40,379 nucleotides of DNA from Oceanospirillaceae bacterium (GCA_013373085.1 JABXIM010000137.1:1-40379), one strand, 5' to 3'; shown: positions 1 to 8,861, numbered from the stretch's first letter. Notes: a model not told the origin generated them from the letters alone. Translations and numbers: made by a program.

Positions 1-782
1 GGCCCCGGCCGGCGGGCGACTTCGAGGCCGTTTTCAAACACGATCAGCTCACCGGATCCGAGCGTTTCCCAGTTCTCGTTATCGGTCAGCGGCACGGTGG
101 CGATGACGGTAACGATATCCTTCGGTGTGGTTTCGTGGCAGAAGTCGACCGTCAGCTCGCAGTCCTTCAGCCGGGCCTGACCAAAGGGCGCCCGGCGCGT
201 GATCCAGGTCAGCTTGGTGGTGCAGTAGCAGAACAGGTAGTGCGACTCGGTCAGCAGCATGTTGAAGACACCGAATTCACGTAGCTGGTCGCAGAGCGCG
301 GCAATGTAGTCGCTCAGTGCCCGGATGTCCTCCGGCGGTGTGGGAAAGCGTTCACGTACCTGCCCAAGCAGCCAACAGAACGCATATTCGCTGTCGGTGG
401 TACCAACCGGGCGGTAAAACGTCAGCGGCAGATCGTAAAGCTTCTCGCTCAGCTGGCCATTATGCGCGTAAGACCAGCTCAAGCCCCAGAGCTCCCGCGA
501 GAACGGGTGGGTATTTTCCAGGCAAACCTTGCCGACGTTGGCCTGCCGGATATGACTGATAACGACATGACTCTTGAGCGGGTGGCTGCTGATAAGCCCG
601 GCGATCGCCGACTCGACGCTCGGCGCCGGGTCGTGGAAGAAGCGCACGCCGCGCCCCTCGTAGAAAGCGATTCCCCAGCCATCCCGGTGCGGCCCCGTGC
701 CACCCCCACGCTGCATCAGACCGGTAAAGCTGAAACAGATGTCCGTCGGGACATTGGCGCTCATGCCGAGCAATTCACACAT
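1..782 (-). CDS. Class II glutamine amidotransferase, YafJ-like (3' end cut by window edge)
   Basis: The start is read at 782, where the protein begins Met-Cys-Glu-Leu-Leu. Cys2 is the N-terminal nucleophile that this Ntn-hydrolase family exposes after Met removal. Further family marks follow in order: a DGWGIAF segment near residue 36, a SHIRQA motif near 72, YAHNGQL near 102, and [11 protein letters not shown] near 121. The reading frame stays open to the first base of the window, giving about 260 residues. Since E. coli YafJ is about 255 residues long, only the extreme C-terminus should be missing. A CAGGG stretch just upstream of the ATG can serve as ribosome binding site. It follows the bactofilin gene by 41 nt on the same strand and is probably cotranscribed. 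The family hydrolyses glutamine-like amides; the physiological substrate of YafJ proteins is not established. The family call is firm, the function is not. Confidence 0.88.
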   Translation of the reverse strand, partial: MCELLGMSANVPTDICFSFTGLMQRGGGTGPHRDGWGIAFYEGRGVRFFHDPAPSVESAIAGLISSHPLKSHVVISHIRQANVGKVCLENTHPFSRELWGLSWSYAHNGQLSEKLYDLPLTFYRPVGTTDSEYAFCWLLGQVRERFPTPPEDIRALSDYIAALCDQLREFGVFNMLLTESHYLFCYCTTKLTWITRRAPFGQARLKDCELTVDFCHETTPKDIVTVIATVPLTDNENWETLGSGELIVFENGLEVARRPG

Positions 783-823
783 CGACCCTGTTCCTTTATT
801 CTGCTGCCTGGCCGGCTCCGGCG

Positions 824-1345
824 TCAGGCCTTGCCCGGATCCCGGGCGAGTATGATCCTGTCCGGCAGACTGTCGATCGCATCAACACCGAATTCCAGCA
901 CGCCGGCGGGCTTTTCCGCTACAGGCTCCGGCTTCATAACCGGTTCCGGCGTTACGTCGGGCGCCGGCGCGGCAGCCAATACCAGCGCCTCCGGCTCCGG
1001 TGAGCGCCGTTCGCCCTGGAAGCAGCCGCGCGGGTCCACCGCCAGTGTCTGGCTCAGTACCCGCGCACGTACCTTGCCGCCTGCTTCTACGTGCAGTGCA
1101 TCGCAAATTACCTCGCCTTCGAGTCTGCCACTGACATGCAGCTCGCGCGCACGCACGTGACCCTTGATCCAACCCTGCCGGCCGATGGAAATGTCATCGC
1201 TCGAATCGACTTTGCCCTCGACCGCGCCGTCGACATGGAGCCTGCCCTGAATGCAGATCTCACCGGAGACCCGATTCCCGTGGGCGATGATGGTCACGGC
1301 GCCGCGGGGAATCTTGGTGGAGGTTTTTTTCTTCAGAATACCCAT
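824..1345 (-). CDS. Bactofilin family cytoskeletal protein
   Basis: This 173-residue protein has the bactofilin core (DUF583) at about residues 18-105. The core is a run of short beta strands with recurrent glycines, seen in pieces such as [20 protein letters not shown] and GRLEGEV, which fold into a right-handed beta-helix. The N-terminus is short, polar and Lys-rich ([11 protein letters not shown]). The C-terminal third is a disordered Pro/Glu/Ala-rich tail. Bactofilins polymerise without nucleotide into filaments that position envelope enzymes. The gene upstream on the same strand encodes an M23 endopeptidase, a partnership known from Helicobacter (CcmA with Csd1) and other bacteria, so a role in cell shape or local peptidoglycan trimming is likely. 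The gene begins 121 nt after the peptidase stop. The ribosome binding site (AAGG) is weak and distant. The family assignment is secure; the shape role is inferred from the neighbour. Confidence 0.9.
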   Translation of the reverse strand: MGILKKKTSTKIPRGAVTIIAHGNRVSGEICIQGRLHVDGAVEGKVDSSDDISIGRQGWIKGHVRARELHVSGRLEGEVICDALHVEAGGKVRARVLSQTLAVDPRGCFQGERRSPEPEALVLAAAPAPDVTPEPVMKPEPVAEKPAGVLEFGVDAIDSLPDRIILARDPGKA

Positions 1346-1465
1346 CGGGCGTTCGGCCTTGTCTTGTTCTTGTCACCCGTGAGGCGAAGTCGCCGCACCG
1401 GCCTGGAAAAATTCTAAACGCAATACTGCGTCACTGCACCTGAACTTTGGCCGCAACCGGCAGCG

Positions 1466-2437
1466 TCAGTTGGAGCGCAGCGCAAGATCGCCGCCCTGCC
1501 CCCGCTGGCGGCAGTTGGTCGCGGCGTGGAACTGCCCCTTGCAGATGACATCGAAAAGCGCTGCCCATTCCATATTTTCGACCTTTTCGAACAGACCGTC
1601 GAAATTGGCAATATTCCAGTTCAGGAAAGGCTCGGGGTCGATGGCGGAATAGAGTCGCCGCACCTCGTAGTGCAGATGCGGCCCGGTGGAACGGCCGCTA
1701 TTACCACTGTGGGCAACCAGGTCTCCCTTGGCCACCAGGTCGCCAGCCTTGACGTTGAGCTGATCGAGATGGGCGTAGTAGGTCTTGAAGCCGAAGTTGT
1801 GCTGCACGATCACCACCTTGCCGAAACCACTTTGACGCCCGCTGAACTCGACGATGCCATCGGCCGTGGTGTAGACCGGAGTACCACGATTGGCGGCGAA
1901 ATCGATGCCGTTGTGCATGCCTTTTTTGCGCGAGACCGGATTGACGCGCATACCGAAACGGTCGCTAATCCGCGTGCCCTGGATGGGCACCCCGTTGGGT
2001 ATGCTGTGCAACAGGAACAGTCGCTGCGCGGCGGTCGCCTTGAGCACTTCCGCCTGCTTCGGCGTATAGGTTTCGCTGGCCGGCAAGCCCAGCATCGATT
2101 CGAGGCCGCTGAGGGACTGGTCGAGACTCTCGTTCACCTCCCCCATGCGCAGGTTTTCTTCCTGCAGGGTCTCCAGTGTCGTGCTCAGCGCGTTCAGCTC
2201 CGACACGTACAACTGCTGGGTGCCGAGTATGCTTTCGTACTGATCGGACAAGGCCTGATGGTCCTCCGCCAGCACGGCCAGGTCGTCACTGGTCTTCACC
2301 AGCAGCGCATTGGAAATGAAAAAGCTGAGCACCGCCATCAACAGAAAAGCGGGCACCAGCACGCGCGCGACCTGATTCAGAGTGTACTGACGGGAACCGC
2401 GGACTGTGGTCAGGGTGACAACCAGCTTGTTTCTCAA
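1466..2437 (-). CDS. Membrane-anchored M23 family metallopeptidase
   Basis: This 323-residue protein has one N-terminal transmembrane segment at about residues 25-47. A periplasmic coiled coil follows (about 50-125), then a LytM/M23 domain at about 155-275. The zinc and catalytic motifs are intact: HNGID (Hx3D) and GPHLHYEVR (HxH), plus GHSG-like HSGNSGRSTGPH. Enzymes of this type cut the peptide cross-links of peptidoglycan in the periplasm, and coiled-coil M23 proteins often work in a complex or regulate amidases. The start codon is TTG, preceded by AGGG at a 7-nt spacing; no in-frame ATG was seen close upstream. The bactofilin downstream suggests that this is the enzyme whose position the filament controls. 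The last 40 residues have no recognisable domain. Confidence 0.9.
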   Translation of the reverse strand: MRNKLVVTLTTVRGSRQYTLNQVARVLVPAFLLMAVLSFFISNALLVKTSDDLAVLAEDHQALSDQYESILGTQQLYVSELNALSTTLETLQEENLRMGEVNESLDQSLSGLESMLGLPASETYTPKQAEVLKATAAQRLFLLHSIPNGVPIQGTRISDRFGMRVNPVSRKKGMHNGIDFAANRGTPVYTTADGIVEFSGRQSGFGKVVIVQHNFGFKTYYAHLDQLNVKAGDLVAKGDLVAHSGNSGRSTGPHLHYEVRRLYSAIDPEPFLNWNIANFDGLFEKVENMEWAALFDVICKGQFHAATNCRQRGQGGDLALRSN

Positions 2438-2562
2438 ATTACAACCCTGAAGCTCTCTGGGCCAATGTGGGGAACGCCCGCCGGGCCCGCAAAAGGCCCG
2501 GCCGAGCGTCCGTCAAATATACCCAGATTTGGCAGGAGTGTCATATTTACGCGACAAGACCC

Positions 2563-2580
2563 GCCCGGCCTGAACCGGGC
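2563..2580 (-). terminator. Hairpin directly after ppnN
   Basis: On the minus strand, GCCCGG, a 6-nt loop and CCGGGC begin immediately after the ppnN stop codon. The sequence that follows is GGGTCTTGTC, with only a weak T run. A second hairpin (CCGGGCC / GGCCCGG, 2481-2501) lies further on, before the M23 gene. Either could end ppnN transcription. There is no classical U-tract, so the call is tentative. Confidence 0.4.
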
Positions 2581-3963
2581 TCAGGCGGCGCTGTTCTCGA
2601 CACCGCTGAGACGGTAACAGGGCACGTACTCCTGATAGTCGAGCTTCATGCGTCGCTGCTCGACGAAGGAGGTAAGCAGTTCGTCCAGCGGGTCCACCAG
2701 TGCCTTCTCGCCGCAGAGCTCGAACGGCCCGTGTTCCTCGATGGCACGCACGCCCGGTTCCTTGACGTTGCCGGCAACGATACCGGACAACGCACGCCGC
2801 AGGTTCGACGCCAGGTCGCAGATCGACTGATCCTTGAACAGCCGTAACTGGGCCATGTTCTCATGCGTCGGCTCAAACGGCTGCTGGAAGATCAGCGGCA
2901 CGTTGATCTGCCAGTTGAAGTGGAAGGACTCGCTGGTCGCCTTGCGGTACTCGGTTACGTTGCGCAGCCCCTCCTGCATCCGCAGCGCCACACGCCGCGG
3001 GTCGCCGACGATGATCTCGTAGCGCGACGCTGCGGCATCGCCCAGCGTCTGGCGAATGAAACGGTCGACGGTTTCGAAGTACGCCTCGCTGCCCTCCGGT
3101 CCGGTAAAGATCAGCGGGAACGGCAGGTTATTGTTCTTTTCATGCAACAGCACCCCGAGTATATAGAGAATTTCCTCGGCGGTACCGGCGCCACCGGGAA
3201 AGACCACGATACCGTGCCCCAGCCGGATGAACGCCTCGAGACGCTTCTCGATGTCCGGCATGACCAGCAACTCGTTGACGATCGGGTTCGGCGACTCGGC
3301 GGCAATGATGCCCGGCTCCGAGATGCCGACGTAACGAGCATCGCGAATACGCTGCTTGGCGTGTGCGATAGCCGCGCCCTTCATCGGCCCCTTCATCGCG
3401 CCCGGGCCGCAGCCGGTGCAGATGTTCAGCCGCCGCAAACCGAGCTCATAGCCAACTTTCTTGGTGTACTCGTATTCTTCGTGGCCGATCGAATGGCCGC
3501 CCCAGCAGACCACCAGGTTGGGCTTGACGTGGGGCCGGAACATATCGGCATGCCGCAGGATGTGGAACACGCTATTGGTGGTCGCCCATCCCTCATCGCC
3601 GCCGACGTCATCCAGCTTGTCTACGACGTAGAGCAGGTCTCGCAATACCGAGAACAGGTGCTCGCGAATACCCTGGATGATTTCGCCATCGACGAAAGCG
3701 CTGGCCGGCGCGTTGATCAGGTCCAGCTGCAGACCGCGGTGCTTCTGACTGATGCGAATATCGAAACTCTTGTAGCGTTCGAGTACCTGCTTGGTACTGT
3801 CGAGTTCGCTGCCACAATTGAGTACTGCCAGACTGCACTGGCGGAAGAGCCGGTACAGACCGCCCTGACTTGCATCCTGCAAACGCGCCACCTCGAGGGG
3901 CGACAGCGTCGCCAGGCTGTCGAGCGGCGTTACACTGGCGGTTACGAAAGCTCCGGTGCTCAT
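2581..3963 (-). CDS. ppnN: Pyrimidine/purine nucleotide 5'-monophosphate nucleosidase PpnN
   Basis: This 460-residue LOG-family protein is of the long PpnN (YgdH) type; the E. coli protein is 454 residues. PpnN cleaves nucleoside monophosphates into base and ribose 5-phosphate and is stimulated by (p)ppGpp in E. coli. The central domain carries the LOG motifs: CTGCGPGAMKG at about residue 180 and the PGGAGTAEE phosphate-binding loop at about 255. Both flanking PpnN-specific domains are present. An upstream in-frame ATG exists at 3984, but GGGAGGTGA lies 5 nt before the ATG at 3963 and overlaps the codons after the upper start. The protein therefore most likely begins MSTGAF. The gene stands alone on the minus strand. 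The leader contains TTCCC-N7-GGGAA near 4088-4104, of unknown meaning. Confidence 0.93.
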   Translation of the reverse strand: MSTGAFVTASVTPLDSLATLSPLEVARLQDASQGGLYRLFRQCSLAVLNCGSELDSTKQVLERYKSFDIRISQKHRGLQLDLINAPASAFVDGEIIQGIREHLFSVLRDLLYVVDKLDDVGGDEGWATTNSVFHILRHADMFRPHVKPNLVVCWGGHSIGHEEYEYTKKVGYELGLRRLNICTGCGPGAMKGPMKGAAIAHAKQRIRDARYVGISEPGIIAAESPNPIVNELLVMPDIEKRLEAFIRLGHGIVVFPGGAGTAEEILYILGVLLHEKNNNLPFPLIFTGPEGSEAYFETVDRFIRQTLGDAAASRYEIIVGDPRRVALRMQEGLRNVTEYRKATSESFHFNWQINVPLIFQQPFEPTHENMAQLRLFKDQSICDLASNLRRALSGIVAGNVKEPGVRAIEEHGPFELCGEKALVDPLDELLTSFVEQRRMKLDYQEYVPCYRLSGVENSAA

Positions 3964-4180
3964 AGAGTCACCTCCCTTCAGCATCGAATTCCTGAGGTCA
4001 AAACCCGCCTCATCACTGAGAGCCCGAGACGTGCGGGAATAGCGTGTTCGATAGGCCAGGCAGCCCCGCAGCCCGGGGGGGTCACTTTCCCCAATATAGG
4101 GAATTTATCGCTGGACCACCATAACCCTTTGATAAGCGCGGCAAAAAAAGATCGCCCCCAGACGCATGGAGAGAGGAGGT

Positions 4181-4885
4181 TCAGTGCTCGAGCAGTTCAT
4201 CCACCAGTTGCGGCACCTGCACACTGGCCGGACCGTAGCGCCGCTCCTCGAAGGCACTGCCCACCCGCGATGCCTCGAGATTCAGTTCCAGGGTACGTGC
4301 GCCAGCCGCGGCCGCCGCTTCGACAAATCCCGCCGCCGGATACACATTCCCCGAGGTGCCGACAGCGACGAAAAGCGCACAGCTATCAAGCGCCCGGTAA
4401 ATGTCCTCCATACGTAACGGCATTTCACCGAACCAAACGATATCGGGTCTTAGCCCCCCGGACTCGCCGCAGCAGTCGCAACGCTGCGTCACGGAACAGT
4501 CACCCTCGATACGAAAACGCTGCCCGGAGCGTTCACAGCGAACAAACAGCAACTCGCCGTGCATATGAATGAGTCTCCGGCTGCCGGCGCGCTCATGCAG
4601 GTCGTCGATATTCTGCGTCACCAGCAGCACCTCGCCGGGGTATTCCCGCTCCAGCCGCGCCAGTGCCTGGTGCGCAGCATTGGGCTTGACGCCACCGAGC
4701 AGCTGACGGCGACGCTCGTTGTAGAAGCGATGCACCAGAACCGGGTTCCGCGCGAACGCCTCTGGCGTCGCCACGTCCTCGACCCGGTGGTTTTCCCAGA
4801 GCCCGTCCGCCGCGCGGAAAGTCTTGAGGCCGGATTCGGCCGAAATTCCCGCCCCGGTCAGTATCACGATCGACCCGTATTCCAC
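4181..4885 (-). CDS. cobB: CobB-type NAD-dependent protein deacylase (sirtuin)
   Basis: This 234-residue class III-like sirtuin starts with GTG, chosen because GGAGG lies just upstream and the Rossmann motif [14 protein letters not shown] then falls at the usual distance from the N-terminus. The NAD-binding [12 protein letters not shown], the catalytic His (in HMHGE) and the C-terminal [12 protein letters not shown] are all present. A Tyr and Arg in FYNERRRQ match the pair that gives E. coli CobB its desuccinylase activity. Cysteines for zinc are seen at FVRCERSG and CDCCGE. The enzyme removes acetyl and probably succinyl groups from lysines using NAD+. It lacks the long N-terminal extension of E. 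coli CobB. It is divergent from the PhoH-type gene at 5129. Confidence 0.92.
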   Translation of the reverse strand: MEYGSIVILTGAGISAESGLKTFRAADGLWENHRVEDVATPEAFARNPVLVHRFYNERRRQLLGGVKPNAAHQALARLEREYPGEVLLVTQNIDDLHERAGSRRLIHMHGELLFVRCERSGQRFRIEGDCSVTQRCDCCGESGGLRPDIVWFGEMPLRMEDIYRALDSCALFVAVGTSGNVYPAAGFVEAAAAAGARTLELNLEASRVGSAFEERRYGPASVQVPQLVDELLEH

Positions 4886-5128
4886 CGTACCTCCATCGCC
4901 TCTTGCATCAGGATCACGCCCCACCGGGCTTTAACAATGCGCGCAAGCGACTGACCGGCTTGAATTTTTTTCTCAGACCGCTGTTCTCGCCTGTATTCGC
5001 GCTTCACAGTGTTTTATTGTAGGGACCAGGGACTTATTTGCAGGGTCCCATGGCCGCTGCTGTATCTCAGGCCGTTTCCGGCTTGTGCAGTAGCCCATAC
5101 ATCCAGCAGGCTGCTGAAGGATAAGCCG

Positions 5129-6517
5129 ATGAGTGCATCGAAACTCTACATTCTCGACACCAACGTACTGCTGCACGACCCCAAATGCCTGTTCGAGTTC
5201 AAGGAACAGGATATCGCCATACCGATGACGGTTCTCGAGGAACTGGATGATATCAAGGACCGCAAGAAAACCGTGGCGCAGGAAGCCCGCTACGCCATCC
5301 GAGCCATTGACAATATTCTGAGCACCGCCACCAGCCCCGAGCAGATCCTGCGGGGCGTCCGCATTCTGCACCCGTCCGACGGAGAAGACAGCCGGCTCGG
5401 CAAGCTGAGTATCTTCCCCGATCACGAACTCGCCACTCAGAAGGGATTCCTGCCGGCCGACAAGAGCAAGGACAACCAGATCATCAACTGTGCCCTGCAT
5501 CTGCAGGCCACCAACCCGCATCGCGATATCGTACTGGTCACCAAGGATATCAACATGCGCCTCAAGGCACTCGGCGCCGGGCTGTTAAAAGTCGAGGACT
5601 ATCGCACCGATCAGCTGATCTCCGACCTGGAACTGCTGCCGGCCGGCCATCAGCGCATCGAGGGCAACTTCTGGGATCGTGTCGAACAGGTCGACAGTTA
5701 TCAGGACGGCGACCGCACTTACCATCGCGTCAGCCGTGACATGCTGCCGGATACCTATCCCAACGAGTACGTGTTCGACGACAGCGGCGATTTCGCCGCC
5801 CGCACCATTTCCATCGACGACGACGGCATCGTGCTGCTGGACCTCGGGTCCGAAAGACTGATGCAGCAAAACTGCTGGGGTATCGAGCCGATCACCGTGT
5901 ACCAGGCCTTCGCGATGCAGTCGCTGCTGGACCCGACCATCGACCTCTGCCTGCTCAACGGCGCGGCGGGTTCGGGCAAGACGCTGATCGCTCTGGCCTG
6001 CGCACTCGAAATGGTGATCGAACAGAAACGCTTCAACAAGATCATCGTCACCCGGTCGACGCCGCCGGTAGCCGAGGATATCGGGTTCCTGCCCGGCACC
6101 GAGGAAGAGAAGATGACCCCCTGGCTCAGCTCGATCCACGACAACCTCGAAGCGATGCACGAGCACGACGAACGGCCTCAGAGCAGCGTCAAATATGCTA
6201 TCGAGAAGGCCAATATCCAGTTCAAGTCGCTTAACTTCATCCGTGGCCGCAGCATCCAGGACGCCGTGGTCATTGTCGACGAAGCGCAGAACCTGACGCC
6301 TCAGCAGCTCAAGACCATCATCACCCGCTGCGGCAAGGGCACCAAGATGATCTGCCTCGGCAACCTGGCGCAGATCGATTCCAACTACCTGACCCCGCTG
6401 ACATCGGGACTGACCTATATCGTCGAGCGCTTCAAGGGCTTCGAGGGCTCGGCCAATATCCACTTCGAAGGCATTTTCCGCTCCCGTCTGGCACAGTATG
6501 CCGAAGAACATCTGTAA
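5129..6517 (+). CDS. PIN domain-PhoH family ATPase
   Basis: This 462-residue two-domain protein has an N-terminal PIN ribonuclease domain (about 5-135) that opens with LDTNVLLHDP and has further acidic residues at ELDDIKD and VTKDINMR. A PhoH P-loop domain follows (about 250-460), with Walker A GAAGSGKT near residue 280 and Walker B VVIVDEAQN near 380. The ATG at 5129 is preferred over in-frame starts further upstream because the PIN fold begins there and AAGGA lies 8 nt before it. This PIN-PhoH order is that of PhoH2/YlaK proteins, reported in mycobacteria to be RNA helicase-ribonucleases. The cellular role in proteobacteria is unsettled. A hairpin follows the gene. Domain calls are firm; the activity is inferred. 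Confidence 0.92.
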   Translation: MSASKLYILDTNVLLHDPKCLFEFKEQDIAIPMTVLEELDDIKDRKKTVAQEARYAIRAIDNILSTATSPEQILRGVRILHPSDGEDSRLGKLSIFPDHELATQKGFLPADKSKDNQIINCALHLQATNPHRDIVLVTKDINMRLKALGAGLLKVEDYRTDQLISDLELLPAGHQRIEGNFWDRVEQVDSYQDGDRTYHRVSRDMLPDTYPNEYVFDDSGDFAARTISIDDDGIVLLDLGSERLMQQNCWGIEPITVYQAFAMQSLLDPTIDLCLLNGAAGSGKTLIALACALEMVIEQKRFNKIIVTRSTPPVAEDIGFLPGTEEEKMTPWLSSIHDNLEAMHEHDERPQSSVKYAIEKANIQFKSLNFIRGRSIQDAVVIVDEAQNLTPQQLKTIITRCGKGTKMICLGNLAQIDSNYLTPLTSGLTYIVERFKGFEGSANIHFEGIFRSRLAQYAEEHL

Positions 6518-6538
6518 CCCGTCAACAGCCCTTTCGGC

Positions 6539-6562
6539 GCGATGCTGCAGTCGCAGCATCGC
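6539..6562 (+). terminator. Hairpin after the PIN-PhoH gene
   Basis: GCGATGCTGC, AGTC and GCAGCATCGC form a perfect 10-bp stem with a 4-nt loop, 22 nt after the stop codon. It is followed by CGCC rather than a T run, so it is either a weak intrinsic terminator or a 3'-end stabilising hairpin. Confidence 0.5.
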
Positions 6563-6634
6563 CGCCCCGACCAAAGTATGAATTCCTCTCCCAGGCCGCG
6601 GATTCACTGGCTCCGCAGCCTCCATTTTGCCACC

Positions 6635-6649
6635 TTATAGCTGCTATAA
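6635..6649. promoter_or_regulatory. Palindrome TTATAGC-T-GCTATAA, candidate operator for mqo
   Basis: The two 7-bp arms are perfectly complementary around one central base. The site is centred about 44 bp before the -10 hexamer at 6683, a usual position for an activator dimer. I do not recognise the motif. Confidence 0.4.
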
Positions 6650-6682
6650 CGGATTTGAAGTTTCCTTCTGTCGCTCCCAGCT

Positions 6683-6688
6683 TATAAT
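6683..6688 (+). promoter_or_regulatory. TATAAT -10 element, probable mqo promoter
   Basis: This is a perfect sigma70 -10 hexamer. The only -35-like match, TTGAAG at 6655-6660, is 22 nt away, which is too far for normal spacing. That fits a promoter helped by an activator. It implies a leader of nearly 290 nt before mqo. Confidence 0.4.
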
Positions 6689-6982
6689 GCGTCGCAACTG
6701 CGAAACATAAAATTAACAGGGTTTTAACCCGACTGTAACCTGGGCGCCAGGCGCCTCAACAGAACGCGTTACAGCCAAAACCCTGACCGGTTGCAACGAC
6801 TTGCGGCCGCCTTCGCAGACAGTTTTCCGGCTGCGTCCGGGACTTGCAGACCAGGCCCCGGCAGCCATATAGCGACTAAAAAGGTAAGAGAACTCGGGAG
6901 AGCGGCAGTAGCGCAGGCGCCACAAGCGCAAAATCCCGCAGCCATCTCACCCCCATGAGCGACTAACATGGCGGAGTAAATC

Positions 6983-8539
6983 ATGACCACGAAAACGGTA
7001 GATGTGCTTCTTGTCGGTGCCGGTGCGATGAGCACGACCCTCGGTATGCTGCTCAAGCAACTGGACCCGACACTGAAAATCACCCTGGTCGAACGTCTCG
7101 ACCATGTTGCCCACGAAAGCACCGACGGCTGGAACAACGCCGGCACCGGTCACGCGGCATACTGCGAGCTGAACTATACCCCGCAGAAGCCCGACGGCAG
7201 CATCGACACCAGCAAAGCGTTCGCGATCAACTCCGCTTTCGAAGTCAGCCTGCAATTCTGGTCCTACCTGGTCGAGCAGCGCGTCCTCCCCGAACCCAAC
7301 AACTTCATCAACCCCACCCCGCACCAGAGCTTTGTCTGGGGTGAGGAAAACGTCAGCTTCCTGCGCAAGCGTTTCGAAGCGCTGAACGCCCATCCGGCAT
7401 TCGCCGACATGGAGTACAGCGAAGACCCCGACGTGCTGCGCGAATGGATGCCGCTGGTGATGCAGAGCCGCAGTGCCGACGAGGCGGTGGCCGGCACCCG
7501 CGTGCGTTACGGCTCCGACGTCGATTTCGGCTCCCTGGCCCGCTACATGACCGATCATCTCGAACAGCAGCCGGATTTCGAAGTACTGCTGAGCCGCACC
7601 GTCAGGGATCTCAAGCGCAAGTCCGACGGCAGCTGGCGCGTCAAGGTGAAAAATCACCAGACCGGCGAACGGGAAAAACTGTACGCCCGCTTCGTATTCC
7701 TCGGCGCCGGCGGCGGTGCTCTGCCGCTGCTGCAGATGTCCGGTATCGAAGAAGGCAATGGCTACGGCGGCTTCCCGGTCAGCGGCCAGTGGCTGGTGTG
7801 CAAGAAGCCCGAGATCGTCGAGCAGCATCTTGCCAAGGTGTACGGCAAGGCTCCGATCGGCGCGCCGCCGATGTCGGTGCCGCACCTGGACACCCGTATC
7901 ATCAATGGCGAAAAAGCGCTGCTGTTCGGCCCGTTCGCCGGCTTCACCACCAAGTTCCTGAAGAAAGGTTCGAAACTGGACCTGCCGAAGAGCATCAAGG
8001 CCAACAACCTCAAGTCGATGCTGTCGGTGGGCATGAACAACATGGACCTGACCCGCTACCTGATCAGCGAAGTCATGCAGTCCCACGATTCCCGGATCGA
8101 CGCACTGCGCAAGTTCTTCCCGGATGCGCGCAGCGAAGACTGGAGCCTGTCCTACGCCGGCCAGCGGGTGCAGATCATCAAGAAGGACCAGAACAACGGT
8201 GGCGGCAAGCTCGAGTTCGGTACCGAGGTGATCACCGCATCCGACGGCTCGCTCGCGGCGCTGCTGGGCGCATCTCCGGGCGCCTCGACGGCGGTCAACA
8301 CGATGATCAACATTATCGAGCGCTGCTTCCCGGAGCAGATGGCATCGGCTCAGTGGCAGAACAAGATGAAAGCGATGGTACCGTCGTACGGGCAATCGCT
8401 GGTCGAGGATCCGCTACTGCTGAAACAGGTACGCAAGCGCACGCTGTCTGTACTCAAGCTCGACCAGCTGGAAACCTCCAGCCCAAAGTCGTCTGCCGCA
8501 GCTGAACAGCCCGAATTGCGGCAGCCCCTCGCCAGCTGA
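6983..8539 (+). CDS. mqo: Malate:quinone oxidoreductase
   Basis: This 518-residue FAD enzyme oxidises malate to oxaloacetate and passes electrons to membrane quinone, bypassing NAD-linked malate dehydrogenase in the TCA cycle. The N-terminus shows the dinucleotide fold DVLLVGAGAMSTTLGMLL, followed by the Mqo signature GWNNAGTGHAAYCELNYTP at about residues 50-70. GPFAGFTTKFLKKGS (about 315) and SLSYAGQRVQIIKKD (about 390) are also family-typical, and GASPGASTAVNTM near the C-terminus belongs to the flavin site. The length matches the family (about 490-550). The protein is a peripheral inner-membrane protein with no transmembrane segment. GGAG sits 6-9 nt before the ATG. The gene appears monocistronic, with a hairpin after it. 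Confidence 0.96.
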   Translation: MTTKTVDVLLVGAGAMSTTLGMLLKQLDPTLKITLVERLDHVAHESTDGWNNAGTGHAAYCELNYTPQKPDGSIDTSKAFAINSAFEVSLQFWSYLVEQRVLPEPNNFINPTPHQSFVWGEENVSFLRKRFEALNAHPAFADMEYSEDPDVLREWMPLVMQSRSADEAVAGTRVRYGSDVDFGSLARYMTDHLEQQPDFEVLLSRTVRDLKRKSDGSWRVKVKNHQTGEREKLYARFVFLGAGGGALPLLQMSGIEEGNGYGGFPVSGQWLVCKKPEIVEQHLAKVYGKAPIGAPPMSVPHLDTRIINGEKALLFGPFAGFTTKFLKKGSKLDLPKSIKANNLKSMLSVGMNNMDLTRYLISEVMQSHDSRIDALRKFFPDARSEDWSLSYAGQRVQIIKKDQNNGGGKLEFGTEVITASDGSLAALLGASPGASTAVNTMINIIERCFPEQMASAQWQNKMKAMVPSYGQSLVEDPLLLKQVRKRTLSVLKLDQLETSSPKSSAAAEQPELRQPLAS

Positions 8540-8560
8540 GTCGGCTGACACGCCCTTCCC

Positions 8561-8590
8561 CCCGCCGGCATGCTGCAGTATGCTGGCGGG
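8561..8590 (+). terminator. Hairpin between mqo and yidD
   Basis: CCCGCCGGCAT and ATGCTGGCGGG pair over 11 bp (one G-T wobble) around an 8-nt loop, 22 nt after the mqo stop. The next bases are AAATATCC, with no T run. It probably limits read-through from mqo into yidD or protects the mqo 3' end. Confidence 0.5.
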
Positions 8591-8612
8591 AAATATCCTG
8601 TAACCATTCCCC

Positions 8613-8861
8613 ATGCGCCCACTGCTCATAGCCCTGATTCGAGGCTACCAATTGCTGATCAGCCCGCTGCTCGGCCCCCGCTGCCGTTTCTATCCGAGCT
8701 GTTCGCAGTACGGTATCGAAGCGATTCGCAGCCACGGACCGCTGCGAGGCAGCTGGCTGACGCTCAGGCGCCTGCTCAAGTGCCACCCCGGCCATCCCGG
8801 CGGATTCGATCCGGTACCGCCAGGCTGCGGCTGCGACGCCACTCAACCGAAGAAGTCGTAG
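8613..8861 (+). CDS. yidD: YidD, membrane protein insertion efficiency factor
   Basis: This 82-residue protein matches the YidD/DUF37 family: [20 protein letters not shown], then [28 protein letters not shown]. The conserved Cys residues and the amphipathic N-terminal helix are all present. YidD sits on the inner face of the membrane and helps YidC-dependent insertion. In most bacteria it lies between rnpA and yidC near the origin; here it follows mqo, and no rpmH, rnpA or yidC is in the window. Its last 19 nt overlap the end of pxpC on the other strand, so the unusual tail ([12 protein letters not shown]) is shared coding DNA. The ribosome binding site is poor. Confidence 0.92.
   Translation: MRPLLIALIRGYQLLISPLLGPRCRFYPSCSQYGIEAIRSHGPLRGSWLTLRRLLKCHPGHPGGFDPVPPGCGCDATQPKKS

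Larger units (their letters stand above)
6563..6982 (+). other. Gene-free region upstream of mqo
   Basis: Between the PhoH hairpin and mqo there are about 420 nt without a credible gene. The region holds a 15-nt palindrome (6635-6649), a consensus -10 hexamer (6683-6688) and GGGTTTTAACCC (6719-6730). After that come about 250 nt that would be a long mqo leader if transcription starts near 6695. GGCGCC is repeated around 6743-6755. I see no start codon with a good ribosome binding site for a small peptide. A regulatory RNA or leader structure is possible but unproven. Confidence 0.5.

Noticed and set aside
2481-2501. CCGGGCC/GGCCCGG hairpin upstream of the M23 gene
   Set aside because: Short, in GC-rich spacer and without a T run; noted under the ppnN terminator rather than called separately.
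2863-4572. 569-codon open frame on the plus strand
   Set aside because: It lies opposite ppnN and cobB and its product has no domain-like pattern; long antisense frames are expected in GC-rich genes.
5022-5052. GGGACC...GGGTCCC inverted repeat before the PIN-PhoH gene
   Set aside because: Only 6 bp pair across a 15-nt loop; too weak to call an operator or leader structure.
6947-8395. 482-codon open frame on the minus strand
   Set aside because: It is the mirror of mqo, rich in His, Gln and Val as antisense frames are, with no recognisable motif.
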